Assembly: GCA_024919175.1 (NCBI GenBank)
Contig: CP103804.1
Span: 3,286,001-3,350,000 of the forward strand
Length of the DNA: 64,000 nt
Direction of reading: 5' to 3'
DNA from: Clostridioides difficile
GTDB lineage: Bacteria; Bacillota; Clostridia; Peptostreptococcales; Peptostreptococcaceae
The notes under the pieces are model-generated. The model was not told the origin of the DNA. It worked only from the letters and a program-made list of their open reading frames with translations, and searched no databases. The translations under genes were made by a program, and so were the position numbers. Shown here piece after piece: positions 27,486 to 36,261 of the stretch (position 1 is its first letter; each line of letters opens with the position of its first letter).

Positions 27486-27830
27486 TTAAAAAGCATTCAT
27501 TATGTGATTTACTCTTTTTTCTGATAAATAAACTTCTACAACATCAAATCTTACGGAAATATTATGTAAATTATTTTTTTTGATATAGTATTTAGCAATC
27601 TCAATTATCTTTTTTCTCTTCTTGAAATTTACAGATTCACAAGGATAACCATACCTTAAATTAGATCTTGACTTTACTTCTACAAACACAATTTCATCAC
27701 CTATCTTTACTATTATATCTACCTCTCCAATCTTTAATCTGTAGTTTTTTTCTAGTAGTTTTGCACCTTTTGACAATAAGTAATTAATTGCTACTTCTTC
27801 TCCAAAATCACCTTTTTCTTTGTTGTTCAT
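27486..27830 (-). CDS. YraN/UPF0102 family putative nuclease
   Basis: This 114-residue protein has the UPF0102 endonuclease-like motif set: KGDFGEEVAINYLLSKGAK, then GEVDIIVKIGDEIVFVEVKSR. The E, D and ExK residues match the restriction-endonuclease-like fold. RBS TTGGAG precedes ATG. It leads a run through comM, dprA and topA. The substrate is unknown. Confidence 0.85.
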   Translation of the reverse strand: MNNKEKGDFGEEVAINYLLSKGAKLLEKNYRLKIGEVDIIVKIGDEIVFVEVKSRSNLRYGYPCESVNFKKRKKIIEIAKYYIKKNNLHNISVRFDVVEVYLSEKRVNHIMNAF

Positions 27831-27943
27831 TTTTTACTCCAATACATTAAATTTTTACTTTTTGATTATGGTCAGTATACGATTTAACTATTCAAATTTT
27901 TTAGATTGATTTTATTTCCATTAATATTTAATATCTACTTCTA

Positions 27944-27972
27944 TTGACTTTATTCTTTTATGATATTATTCT
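27944..27972 (+). promoter_or_regulatory. Candidate promoter of the Lnr-like operon
   Basis: TTGACT at 27944-27949 lies 17 bases before a weak TATTCT at 27967-27972, about 45 bases ahead of the ribosome site. The weak -10 fits regulated use by the response regulator encoded downstream. Confidence 0.4.
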
Positions 27973-28015
27973 AGTTTTCATAAGGAAAGTTTATTTTCAT
28001 GGAGGAATGTTTTTA

Positions 28016-29200
28016 ATGAATAGAAAAAAATTAGTTACTTTTATAAGATATTTATCCCTATTTATATTGGTTGTAAGTTATTTAAACAATGCTGAAAATA
28101 CATTGTATCCAATTATGACAATAATAATATTATTTCTAATTATAATAAATAACCAAGTCAGATTTTTTTCTTTACCAAATAAGAATAGAATTGTACTTGT
28201 TTCTTATTTTTTAGAGCTTATCTTAATTTTTATATTGTATAATTGTACAAAGACTTTTAATTCACTTTACTTTGTTCCTTTAATTTTGGACATATCATTT
28301 TTTATAAATGAAAAATACAAATACATACTATTGTTTTTCATTATAGTATTTTCTTTTATTATCAGTTTAGACAAAAACTTGTATCTAGCTTTGGAATCAA
28401 GTTCAATACTGTTGATTATATCTATACTTTCTATATACATAGAAAATGAAAATATATCCAAGTTGTACAATCAATGCCTTTATGATAAGCTTAGGATTTC
28501 TAAAGATAAATTAAAAAAATCTAATTCTGATTTAGAAATTTATGCAAGTTCTATAGAAGAACTAGCCATTTTAAAAGAGAGAAACCGAATATCTAGAGAA
28601 ATACATGATAGTGTTGGACATTCTCTTTCTACAACAATAATACAGTTAAGTGCCATAGAAAAGCTCTTAAATGATAAGCCCGAAGTATCTGATTTAGTAC
28701 ATGAACTTAGAGAATTTGTAAATGAAAGTTTTCAAGATGTTAGAAGAGCTATCTCTGAGTTGAAACCTATTGAATATGAAAATTATCAAAATTTATTTAA
28801 AATTAAAGAACTAATTAAAAGCTTTATTAAACTTACAAACATTAATGTAAGACTAACTATATCAAAAAACACTTGGAACCTATCTAGAGGTCAATCTATA
28901 GCTTTATATAGACTTATTCAAGAATCGCTTTCCAATGCATCACGACATGGCAAAGCAAGTAAAATCAAAATTTTTATAACATTTAATCCTTCAAATCTTA
29001 TAATTACAATTAGTGATAATGGCATAGGATGTGAAAATATAAAAAAAGGAAATGGAATTAACAGTATTAGTGAAAGAATATATGAACTAAATGGAAAAGT
29101 TGAATTTGATAATCACAATGATGGTTTTACAATTAGAGCTTCTTTTCCTAAATTTTCAGGGGGTGATTTTTTTGAGCAAAATAAAAGTTCTTATAGTTGA
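28016..29200 (+). CDS. NarL-type sensor histidine kinase (LnrJ-like)
   Basis: The start is ATG at 28016, 10 bases after GGAGG; the frame's upstream extension (27944) overlaps the promoter. Roughly residues 10-150 hold five or six membrane segments with no large outer loop. HisKA_3 follows with the phospho-acceptor in ISREIHDSVGHSLS, and the HATPase domain has LIQESLSNASRHG (N box) and ISDNGIGC (G box). The short sensor region with a downstream ABC exporter fits kinases that sense membrane-active compounds. The response regulator starts inside its last codons. Confidence 0.87.
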   Translation: MNRKKLVTFIRYLSLFILVVSYLNNAENTLYPIMTIIILFLIIINNQVRFFSLPNKNRIVLVSYFLELILIFILYNCTKTFNSLYFVPLILDISFFINEKYKYILLFFIIVFSFIISLDKNLYLALESSSILLIISILSIYIENENISKLYNQCLYDKLRISKDKLKKSNSDLEIYASSIEELAILKERNRISREIHDSVGHSLSTTIIQLSAIEKLLNDKPEVSDLVHELREFVNESFQDVRRAISELKPIEYENYQNLFKIKELIKSFIKLTNINVRLTISKNTWNLSRGQSIALYRLIQESLSNASRHGKASKIKIFITFNPSNLIITISDNGIGCENIKKGNGINSISERIYELNGKVEFDNHNDGFTIRASFPKFSGGDFFEQNKSSYS

Positions 29201-29816
29201 TGATGAAAAACTAATTAGAAAAGGTCTTAAGATTATATTGTCATCTTATGATGATTTGGAGATAATTGGAGATGCCTCTAACGGATATGAGGCTTTAGAA
29301 TTTTGTAAATCAAATGATGTAGATGTTGTTCTTATGGATATTAGAATGAATATTTGTGATGGTGTATTAGGAACAAGACTTATAAAAGAATACAATGGCT
29401 CAATAGCATTATTAATTTTAACTACTTTTAATGATGATGAATATATAAAAGATGCAATGAAGTTTGGAGCTTCAGGTTATCTTTTAAAAGACAGCTCTGA
29501 TGAAGTATTGCATGAGGGAATACGCTCTTCATTTTTTGGCAATGTTGTACTTGACAAAAGTGTAGCTGAAAAAATCATGTCTACAGAAAAAACTGTTGAA
29601 CATGAGCATATTTCTAATCTATATAATTTAACTGAAAAAGAAATATCTATAATTAAATTAATTGCAGATGGGCTTAGTAATAAAGAAATAAGTCAAGAAT
29701 TATTTTTATCTGAGGGTACCATAAAAAACAATATAACTAATATTTTAGGTAAATTGGAGCTTAGAGACAGAACTCAATTAGCTATATTTGCTTTCAAAAA
29801 TAAAATTGTAATATAG
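29172..29816 (+). CDS. NarL/LuxR-type response regulator (LnrK-like)
   Basis: The start is TTG at 29172 with GGGGGTGATT upstream, overlapping the kinase gene by 29 bases. The frame is open further upstream, but that stretch is antisense to nothing and lacks homology. The receiver domain shows VLIVDDE and the phospho-acceptor in VVLMDIRM. A LuxR-type HTH follows (LTEKEISIIKLIADGLSNKE). It pairs with the upstream kinase and most likely regulates the ABC genes 200 bases on. Confidence 0.92.
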   Translation: MSKIKVLIVDDEKLIRKGLKIILSSYDDLEIIGDASNGYEALEFCKSNDVDVVLMDIRMNICDGVLGTRLIKEYNGSIALLILTTFNDDEYIKDAMKFGASGYLLKDSSDEVLHEGIRSSFFGNVVLDKSVAEKIMSTEKTVEHEHISNLYNLTEKEISIIKLIADGLSNKEISQELFLSEGTIKNNITNILGKLELRDRTQLAIFAFKNKIVI

Positions 29817-29894
29817 CATATAAATAAAAAATCTAAACTTTAAACAAAGTTTTCAAAAACTTAGCTTATAGTAAATTAATAAATCTAAAACCAT

Positions 29895-29919
29895 AAAGTG
29901 ACTTAAGTCACTTTTTTTA
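29895..29919 (+). terminator. Terminator after the two-component genes
   Basis: AAAGTGAC TTAA GTCACTTT (29895-29914) is a perfect inverted repeat running into TTTTTT. It separates the regulators from the ABC exporter, so the exporter probably has its own promoter in 29920-30000. Confidence 0.7.
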
Positions 29920-30011
29920 GTGACTTATAGTAATAGAAATACATCTAATAATTCTTTATTATAATATTATAGATTTTTAAATTACACAAAAACATTTTGG
30001 GAGGGATTTTT

Positions 30012-30947
30012 ATGGATATAGTTAAGGTAAACAATGTAACAAAAAGATTTAATGATAAATTAGCACTTGATAACATTAGCTTTTCTGTCAAAGAGGGGGA
30101 AATATTTGGACTTATTGGTCCAAATGGTGCTGGAAAATCTACACTTATAAATATAATTACCAATCTTACTTTACCAAATAGTGGTAATATTCAAATAAAT
30201 GGTGTGGATTTGTCAGCAAATCCTATGAGTGCAAAAGCCATAATAGGATTAGTTCCACAAGAATTAGCAGTTATGGAAACACTAACTCCTTTTGATAACT
30301 TAGAATACTTTGGAGCCTTTTATGGATTAAAAGGCAAGTTACTTCAAGAGAGAATCAGCGAAGCATTGGAAGTTACAGGTCTAGCTGAAGTTAAAAAGAA
30401 AAAAGTAAAAAAATTATCTGGTGGTATGCAAAGAAGATTAAATATTGGGATAGCACTTTTAAATCATCCTAAGATACTAATACTTGATGAACCAACTGTA
30501 GGTGTTGACCCTCAGTCAAGAAATCATATTTTTAATTTTATAAAAGATATATCTGAAAAACAAAAAACTACTATTATATATACATCTCATTATATGGAAG
30601 AAGTTGAACATCTCTGTTCTAAAATTTTCATTATGGATGAAGGTAAAGAAGTTGCTTTTGGAGATAATAATTATCTAAAATCAATAGTCTCTACAAATAC
30701 AAAATTAATCATGGAAATAAAAAATATAAATGCTCAACTTATATTTGATTTAAAAAATATTAAGGGTGTTATATCTGTTTTAGAGAATGCTTCAGGAATA
30801 ACATTAGATGTAGATAAAAACTTTCAGTTAACAGATGCACTTTATACTGTTGACAAAAACAATTCAAAAGTAATGCGTATCTCTTATGAAGAACCTAGTT
30901 TAGAGGATGTGTTCTTAAATCTAACAGGTAAAAATTTAAGAGATTAA
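30012..30947 (+). CDS. ABC transporter ATP-binding protein (LnrL-like)
   Basis: This 311-residue ATPase has Walker A GPNGAGKST, Q-loop GLVPQELAVME, signature LSGGMQRR and Walker B ILILDEP with TVGVDPQ. ATG at 30012 follows GGGAGGG; the TTG at 29997 is too far upstream. The C-terminal ~90 residues form the extension typical of drug-export ATPases of the CcmA/NatA group. It is followed by two permeases, which fits the LnrLMN arrangement. Confidence 0.95.
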   Translation: MDIVKVNNVTKRFNDKLALDNISFSVKEGEIFGLIGPNGAGKSTLINIITNLTLPNSGNIQINGVDLSANPMSAKAIIGLVPQELAVMETLTPFDNLEYFGAFYGLKGKLLQERISEALEVTGLAEVKKKKVKKLSGGMQRRLNIGIALLNHPKILILDEPTVGVDPQSRNHIFNFIKDISEKQKTTIIYTSHYMEEVEHLCSKIFIMDEGKEVAFGDNNYLKSIVSTNTKLIMEIKNINAQLIFDLKNIKGVISVLENASGITLDVDKNFQLTDALYTVDKNNSKVMRISYEEPSLEDVFLNLTGKNLRD

Positions 30948-30960
30948 TGGGGGTGATTTT

Positions 30961-32058
30961 ATGAAATTATATATGAGTGTAAAAACTATGTTAAAAGGTC
31001 TAAAAAGCTCCTTCATACTTAATTTGATATATTTCTTAGCTCTGCCTCTACTTTTGGCTGGATTCCTTGGAATGGTAACAGAAGACATGTTTCAAAATCC
31101 TATAAAAACAGAACCTATGTCAATTGTTGTGTATGATAAAGATAACTCCAAATTATCAAATAATTTGACAAATTATTTAAAAGATAATTTATCTTCTGTC
31201 TTAAAAATACAGAAAGATTATTCTGATGCAGATTTAAAACTTACAATACCTAGAGGATACGAAAACAACATTTTAAAGGAAAAATCAAATACTTTAAGTA
31301 TAGAAAAACTTGGAACTAGAGATGACATAGCAGTACTACTTCAAAATATATTAAATACTTATCATGAAAAATTATATTTAAATAATTCTCAAAACCTAAG
31401 TTCAGAAGAGTTTTCTAAGTTGTTTAATAAAAGTTCTATTGCTAATTCTATAATAAAAACTGGTACTGAACAAAGCTCATATGAATACTTTGCTTTAGTT
31501 TCATTAGGATTCCTTGTAATAATTTTTATAATGAATAATATTTTGTCAAATTATATAAGCGAATCAAAAGGACTTTCAAAAAGACTTTATTCTATGCCTA
31601 TAACTAGAGTGCAGTTTTTAATTTACGACTTTGTAGGTTTATGGATTTATTCATTTATATTTCTATTATTATATGTTTTGTTCTTTAGAATACTTGGAAT
31701 AACATTTAAAGGTAATCTTTTCACATTAACCTTAATATGTGCTGTATCATCATATTTTATGACTTCAATATCTACTTTTGTAACTAGTTTTTTTAATAAA
31801 AAATATGGTACATTCATAGTTTATATATTACTTTTCTTACAAACAATTTTTGGAGGTATTTTTAATGTGGTCAGTGAATCTTTTAGCAAACTTGTAAATT
31901 TATCTCCAACTTATTTAATAGGAGCTCTATATAGTGATTATGAAGCTTTCAATACTTTAGGTTCAATAAGTAATTTAATTATAACATGCTTAATTATCTC
32001 TACAATATTGATTATACTCTCTATTGTAAAAGAAAAATATAAATGGAGGGAGATTTAA
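30961..32058 (+). CDS. ABC-2 type permease (LnrM-like)
   Basis: The 365 residues have one N-terminal membrane helix, a long outer domain (residues ~45-175) and five helices at the C-terminus, the ABC2_membrane_3 pattern. GGGGGTGATTTT precedes ATG. It overlaps or abuts the ATPase gene and the second permease, consistent with one operon. The substrate is not shown by sequence. Confidence 0.85.
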   Translation: MKLYMSVKTMLKGLKSSFILNLIYFLALPLLLAGFLGMVTEDMFQNPIKTEPMSIVVYDKDNSKLSNNLTNYLKDNLSSVLKIQKDYSDADLKLTIPRGYENNILKEKSNTLSIEKLGTRDDIAVLLQNILNTYHEKLYLNNSQNLSSEEFSKLFNKSSIANSIIKTGTEQSSYEYFALVSLGFLVIIFIMNNILSNYISESKGLSKRLYSMPITRVQFLIYDFVGLWIYSFIFLLLYVLFFRILGITFKGNLFTLTLICAVSSYFMTSISTFVTSFFNKKYGTFIVYILLFLQTIFGGIFNVVSESFSKLVNLSPTYLIGALYSDYEAFNTLGSISNLIITCLIISTILIILSIVKEKYKWREI

Positions 32059-32060
32059 CA

Positions 32061-33125
32061 ATGATTAGATTAATTCTTGCAAATATAAAAAGATATATAA
32101 AAAATCCTTCTCTTTTAGCTAATATGGTCATGATTCCTATTGTAATAGTTGTTACTCTTAACTTTTTTTCTAGTAATTCAGATAATCAATCAATGTATTT
32201 TTCTCCAGTAGCAGTTGTGTCCAACTATTCAGGAAAATATGAACATAAATTAATAAGTAATTCAAAATTGAAGGAAAACACATTTGGATTAAGTGAACAA
32301 GATAAAGCTATGAATTTGCTAAAAAATAATAAAGTTTCTGCAGTATTTGTTTTAGACAAAAACTTTTCAACTGATATAGATAATTTAAAACGACCTGTTG
32401 TTAAGTGTTTTAAAACTGAAAATGGTGGTGGTAGTCTTTGGGCAGAATCACAAATAGACTCTTTTATCACCAACTCATTAAAATTAAAATTGGATAAAAA
32501 TATAAATGAAAAATTAACTAAAACAAGTATAATTGATAAGAAGCCAGATAAAAATAAAAACTCATTTTCAGCAGTTTTCATGATATGTTATTTTATGTAT
32601 ATTAATGCAGCACATCTTGCTTCAGATTTATTTGCACTAAAAAAATCAAATGTTTTAAGAAGACTTATTTCTACAAAACATAAAGACATAAAAATAATTT
32701 TTAGTATACTCTTAGGGCTATTTTTTATTCAAGCAATTGTATACACTTTAATACTTGGATGCCTTACATTTATTGGAGATTTTAAATTAACTCTAAATAT
32801 ATTAATGATTGTACTAGCAAATAGTTTTGTTTCCACTGGATTTGTATTTTGGGTAGCTAGAGTATTTAAAAATGAAAGTTCTATAAGCCTTGTTACTACA
32901 TTTTATTCTTTAATAGGTTTAGCTATATCTATATCTAGTCTGATACCATCAATGAGTGAATTATCATTTATGACTAATCTATCAAAACTTACACCTTTTT
33001 ACTGGACTATAAATGCCATTAAAAGTAATGATAGTATTTTAATAAATGTAATCGTTCTAATGCTTATTGGAATAGTATTTGTAACAGCTGGAAGTTTTAA
33101 ATTGAGAGATTTTGCAAAAAACTAA
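32061..33125 (+). CDS. ABC-2 type permease, second subunit (LnrN-like)
   Basis: The 354 residues have the same topology as the preceding permease: one N-terminal helix, an outer domain of ~140 residues and a C-terminal helix block. The ATG at 32061 lies 8 bases after GGAGGGAG, within the last codons of the first permease; the earlier in-frame ATG at 32043 is before that site. Paired permeases of this size with one ATPase are typical of heteromeric LnrMN exporters. Confidence 0.85.
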   Translation: MIRLILANIKRYIKNPSLLANMVMIPIVIVVTLNFFSSNSDNQSMYFSPVAVVSNYSGKYEHKLISNSKLKENTFGLSEQDKAMNLLKNNKVSAVFVLDKNFSTDIDNLKRPVVKCFKTENGGGSLWAESQIDSFITNSLKLKLDKNINEKLTKTSIIDKKPDKNKNSFSAVFMICYFMYINAAHLASDLFALKKSNVLRRLISTKHKDIKIIFSILLGLFFIQAIVYTLILGCLTFIGDFKLTLNILMIVLANSFVSTGFVFWVARVFKNESSISLVTTFYSLIGLAISISSLIPSMSELSFMTNLSKLTPFYWTINAIKSNDSILINVIVLMLIGIVFVTAGSFKLRDFAKN

Positions 33126-33264
33126 TAATTACTAAATATAATTAGTATATAATTTTATACAATATTAACATAATATTTCAATATGTTAAATCACTTTATA
33201 TTATATTTTTATAGTTAGTTTCGCCCATATTTTAAGCTAAACTTAATATTATATATCAATGTTT

Positions 33265-33293
33265 TTGACTTGTCAAGCGTTTTATGGTATAAT
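33265..33293 (+). promoter_or_regulatory. Strong promoter of the CarD-like gene
   Basis: TTGACT (33265-33270) and TATAAT (33288-33293) lie 17 bases apart. It is a near-consensus housekeeping promoter about 70 bases ahead of the CarD-like start. Confidence 0.75.
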
Positions 33294-33368
33294 ATTAACT
33301 ATTAGATAATTAAAGCATTGTACCCAAATTGCAATATCTAAAATTCAGTTTGGAGGTATAACTAACAT

Positions 33369-33866
33369 ATGTATAATATTGGTGAAAGTGTGATGTATCC
33401 AAAAGAGGGAGCCTGTTATGTAAGTGATATTGTAACAAAGGAAATAAATAAACATATGCAGAAATACTATGAATTAACTGTAATTTTCAATAGTACTCTT
33501 AAAATTTCGATTCCTGTTCTGAATGCTGACAAGATTGGTGTACGTCCAATTATGAACGAAAATGAAGTTGATAATTTTATCCAATCTATTGATAAAACAG
33601 ATGGTGTATGGATTTTTGATAGAAAGAAACGACTTAAATTATACCATGATAAATTTCATTCAGGAGATGTCTTTGAGATTGTGAAATTAATTAAGATGCT
33701 TATGATACAAGATTGTTCAAAACAATTATGTAGTACAGATAAGGACTTTCTAAATAAAGCTCAGAGATTTGCTTTGTCGGAATTAGCTGCCGCTCAATGT
33801 AAATCCTATTCAATAGTATTAGATGAAATGAAAAAACATATCTTAAATCCTAAAAATAATAATTAA
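33369..33866 (+). CDS. CarD-family transcription regulator
   Basis: This 165-residue protein begins with the CarD/CdnL RNA-polymerase-interacting domain: YNIGESVMYPKEGACYVSDI, followed by IPVLNADKIGVRPIM. The C-terminal ~100 residues are helical and would be the DNA-binding part (FALSELAAAQCKSYSIVLDEM). CarD-type proteins bind RNA polymerase beta and stabilise open complexes. An RBS (TGGAGG) precedes ATG. It is a single-gene unit with its own promoter and terminator. Confidence 0.8.
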   Translation: MYNIGESVMYPKEGACYVSDIVTKEINKHMQKYYELTVIFNSTLKISIPVLNADKIGVRPIMNENEVDNFIQSIDKTDGVWIFDRKKRLKLYHDKFHSGDVFEIVKLIKMLMIQDCSKQLCSTDKDFLNKAQRFALSELAAAQCKSYSIVLDEMKKHILNPKNNN

Positions 33867-33895
33867 ACCAGTCTTAAAGACTGGTTTTATTTTTT
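33866..33895 (+). terminator. Terminator after the CarD-like gene
   Basis: AAACCAGTCTT and AAGACTGGTTT form a perfect short hairpin at 33866-33886, followed by TATTTTTT. It ends the CarD-like transcript. Confidence 0.88.
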
Positions 33896-33992
33896 AGATT
33901 AATCCTATTTATTATCATATTTTACTTTAAATTTACTAATCTAGTTTTTATAAAGTCTTCTTAATTAGAATATATTTTATACAGCAAAAAAC

Positions 33993-34022
33993 AAGTGTAA
34001 ACCATATTACTGATTTACACTT
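33993..34022 (-). terminator. Terminator of the small helical protein gene
   Basis: AAGTGTAAA (33993-34001) pairs with TTTACACTT (34014-34022). The T-run lies on the minus-strand side (TTGTTTTTTG), so it terminates the gene at 34035-34283. Confidence 0.75.
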
Positions 34023-34034
34023 TGTCAACAAAAC

Positions 34035-34283
34035 CTAATCTTCCTCAAGTTCCTTTTTTTCTTCCAATAATACATTTAATTCATTTGCTTCTAAAATTTG
34101 TGCTTCTAGAGTGTCAAGTAACTCTTGTTGCCATTCAACACATTTATCTTTGTAATCAAAAGGTAGCGTTCTGTCAACTATGTACTTATCAATACATTCC
34201 TCCGCACTTTTAACTATTTGTTTTCTCTCATCAATAAATTTTTCCAATTCTACTAAGGCTTCTTCATAAGCTTTTTTACTCAT
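34035..34283 (-). CDS. Small charged helical protein, function unknown
   Basis: I do not recognise this 82-residue protein. It is almost wholly helical and charged, with heptad-like spacing (EEALVELEKFIDERK; LEAQILEANELNVLLEE), so a coiled-coil is likely. No signal peptide or membrane helix is visible. The ATG at 34283 is preferred because AAGGGGGAATT precedes it. It has its own terminator and stands between the CarD-like gene and the FMN enzyme, which face different ways. Confidence 0.65.
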   Translation of the reverse strand: MSKKAYEEALVELEKFIDERKQIVKSAEECIDKYIVDRTLPFDYKDKCVEWQQELLDTLEAQILEANELNVLLEEKKELEED

Positions 34284-34348
34284 ATAAATTCCCCCTTTGT
34301 ACAATTATTCTACATTAAAATGATTTTTCCTCTTTTTTGTATAAAAAT

Positions 34349-35365
34349 TTATTTGTATATAACTTTTCCATCAATATCTTTTATAGTTTGACATCCAGTT
34401 AATATCATAGAACCACTTAATTCTGATTGAAGTTTACTTACATAAGTTTCTACACCATCAGTTGCTCCACCAAATGAAGCTGTCACAAAAGGTCTTCCTA
34501 TTAATACTGCATCGGCTCCTAGACCTATCATTTTTAATACATCTAATCCAGTTCTAACTCCACCATCTGCAAGTATTGTAACTTTGCCTTTAACAGCTTC
34601 AGCAATCTTTGGTAAAACTTCACATGCTCCTGGTGTACAGTCAAGTACTCTTCCTCCATGATTTGATACAACTATAGCATCTACACCTGCTTCAACTGCC
34701 ATTAATGCATCTTCTACAGTCATTATTCCTTTTAATATGAATGGTAATTTAGTAGATTTAACTAACTCTTTTATTTGTTCAACATTTTTAGGAAGTACTG
34801 GTTTTCCATGTAGTGATAAAGTTACTAAACCACAAGCATCTATATCAACTCCTACTGCAAATGCTCCAGCTTCTTCAGCTAATTTTATCTTTTTTATAAT
34901 ATTTTCATTGTCCCAAGGTTTAATAAATACGATTCCAGCACCATTATACTTTTTAACTACATCTAAATTTTCCATTAAAAATGCATCTACTGCTGTATCT
35001 CCAACCATTGCATAGATACCACTGTTTGCACATCCTGCAACTACTGGTTCTATGTAATCTCTTTCACTTATTTTTCCACCCATATTTAAAGTAGTTCCTG
35101 TTACTGGAGCTGCAAATATAGGAGCACTCATTTTTTTCCCAAACATTTCTATAGATGTATCAGGATTTGAAACATCATGTATTACTCTCATATTTACTTT
35201 TACTTTTTCTAAGCTCTTACTATTTTCTATAAAAGAAGAGCCACTTCCTTTACCTCCCATACCAGGTACTTCACCTGCACATACAACTCCATTACAAACT
35301 TTACAAACTTTACAACTTCCATTTAAATTTTCTCTAGCATTTTTTAATAGTTCATTATAATCCAT
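34349..35365 (-). CDS. FMN-dependent alpha-hydroxyacid dehydrogenase family protein
   Basis: The 338-residue TIM barrel has the FMN/substrate signature VVSNHGGRVLD and phosphate-site motif LADGGVRTGLDVLK followed by ADAVLIGRP. It resembles LldD-type lactate or glycolate dehydrogenases, but the N-terminus has an unusual cysteine cluster (CKVCKVCNGVVC), possibly for an Fe-S cluster. This clostridial subgroup has no settled substrate. GGGGGATTAGAG precedes ATG. It is followed by the small helical gene and preceded by rnhB. Confidence 0.85.
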   Translation of the reverse strand: MDYNELLKNARENLNGSCKVCKVCNGVVCAGEVPGMGGKGSGSSFIENSKSLEKVKVNMRVIHDVSNPDTSIEMFGKKMSAPIFAAPVTGTTLNMGGKISERDYIEPVVAGCANSGIYAMVGDTAVDAFLMENLDVVKKYNGAGIVFIKPWDNENIIKKIKLAEEAGAFAVGVDIDACGLVTLSLHGKPVLPKNVEQIKELVKSTKLPFILKGIMTVEDALMAVEAGVDAIVVSNHGGRVLDCTPGACEVLPKIAEAVKGKVTILADGGVRTGLDVLKMIGLGADAVLIGRPFVTASFGGATDGVETYVSKLQSELSGSMILTGCQTIKDIDGKVIYK

Positions 35366-35422
35366 CTCTAATCCCCCATCAATTATAGTAATTTATATTA
35401 CATATATTATATCACATTATGT

Positions 35423-36190
35423 TTACAGTATATTTTTCAAGAAGCTTTTTCTATGTATAGGTGTTATCCCATGTTTTTCGATAGCTTCATAGTGTTCTTT
35501 TGTTCCATATCCCTTATGAGATTTAAATCCATATTCTGGATATACTCTATCATATTGGTACATTATACTATCCCTAGTAACCTTCGCCAATATACTTGCT
35601 GCTGCTATTGATATAGATTTTGAATCACCTTTTACAATTGGATTTTGAACTATATCAATCCCTGGTATCGTTGCTGCATCAACAAGCAAATAATCTGGTG
35701 TTTTTTTCAAACAATTTATTGCCTTTTTCATTGCCATATATGTAGCATTTAGTATGTTAAATTCGTCTATTTCTTCATTATTTACTATCCCTATTCCATA
35801 ATCTAATGCTTCTTTTTTTATTATGTCAAAAAGTTCATCTCTCTTTGCTTCACTTAGCTTCTTAGAATCATTTACTCCTTCTATTTTTGTATTTTTCTTA
35901 AACACTACAATGGAAGCTACAACAGGACCTGCAAGTGGTCCTCTTCCAGCTTCATCAATTCCTCCAATATATAAATATCCTCTATCGTATCCTTCATTTT
36001 CAAACATATTTATAATTTCTAATCTTTCTGCTTCTTTTCTAATATTATCCAGTTTCTTAGCAAGCTTTATAGCAAGACTTTGAACAGATTTTCTTTCATC
36101 CACTCTTAATATTTCTATATACTCCATATACTTTTCAACTTCTAAATTCTCAATTATTTCTTTAATCTCCCTCACACTTTTGTTCTGCAT
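35423..36190 (-). CDS. rnhB: Ribonuclease HII
   Basis: RNase HII removes ribonucleotides from DNA-RNA hybrids. The 255 residues show the catalytic GGIDEAGRGPLAGPVVA with Asp and Glu, and LLVDAATIPG with the third acidic residue. There is an N-terminal extension of about 70 residues before the core, typical of clostridial RnhB. GAGGGGATAGT precedes ATG. Confidence 0.95.
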   Translation of the reverse strand: MQNKSVREIKEIIENLEVEKYMEYIEILRVDERKSVQSLAIKLAKKLDNIRKEAERLEIINMFENEGYDRGYLYIGGIDEAGRGPLAGPVVASIVVFKKNTKIEGVNDSKKLSEAKRDELFDIIKKEALDYGIGIVNNEEIDEFNILNATYMAMKKAINCLKKTPDYLLVDAATIPGIDIVQNPIVKGDSKSISIAAASILAKVTRDSIMYQYDRVYPEYGFKSHKGYGTKEHYEAIEKHGITPIHRKSFLKNIL

Positions 36191-36261
36191 ACTATCCCCT
36201 CATCTTTCACCTGTAAAAATATTCTTCTCTTAAATATATTAAAAATCCACTAACTTAGAAT

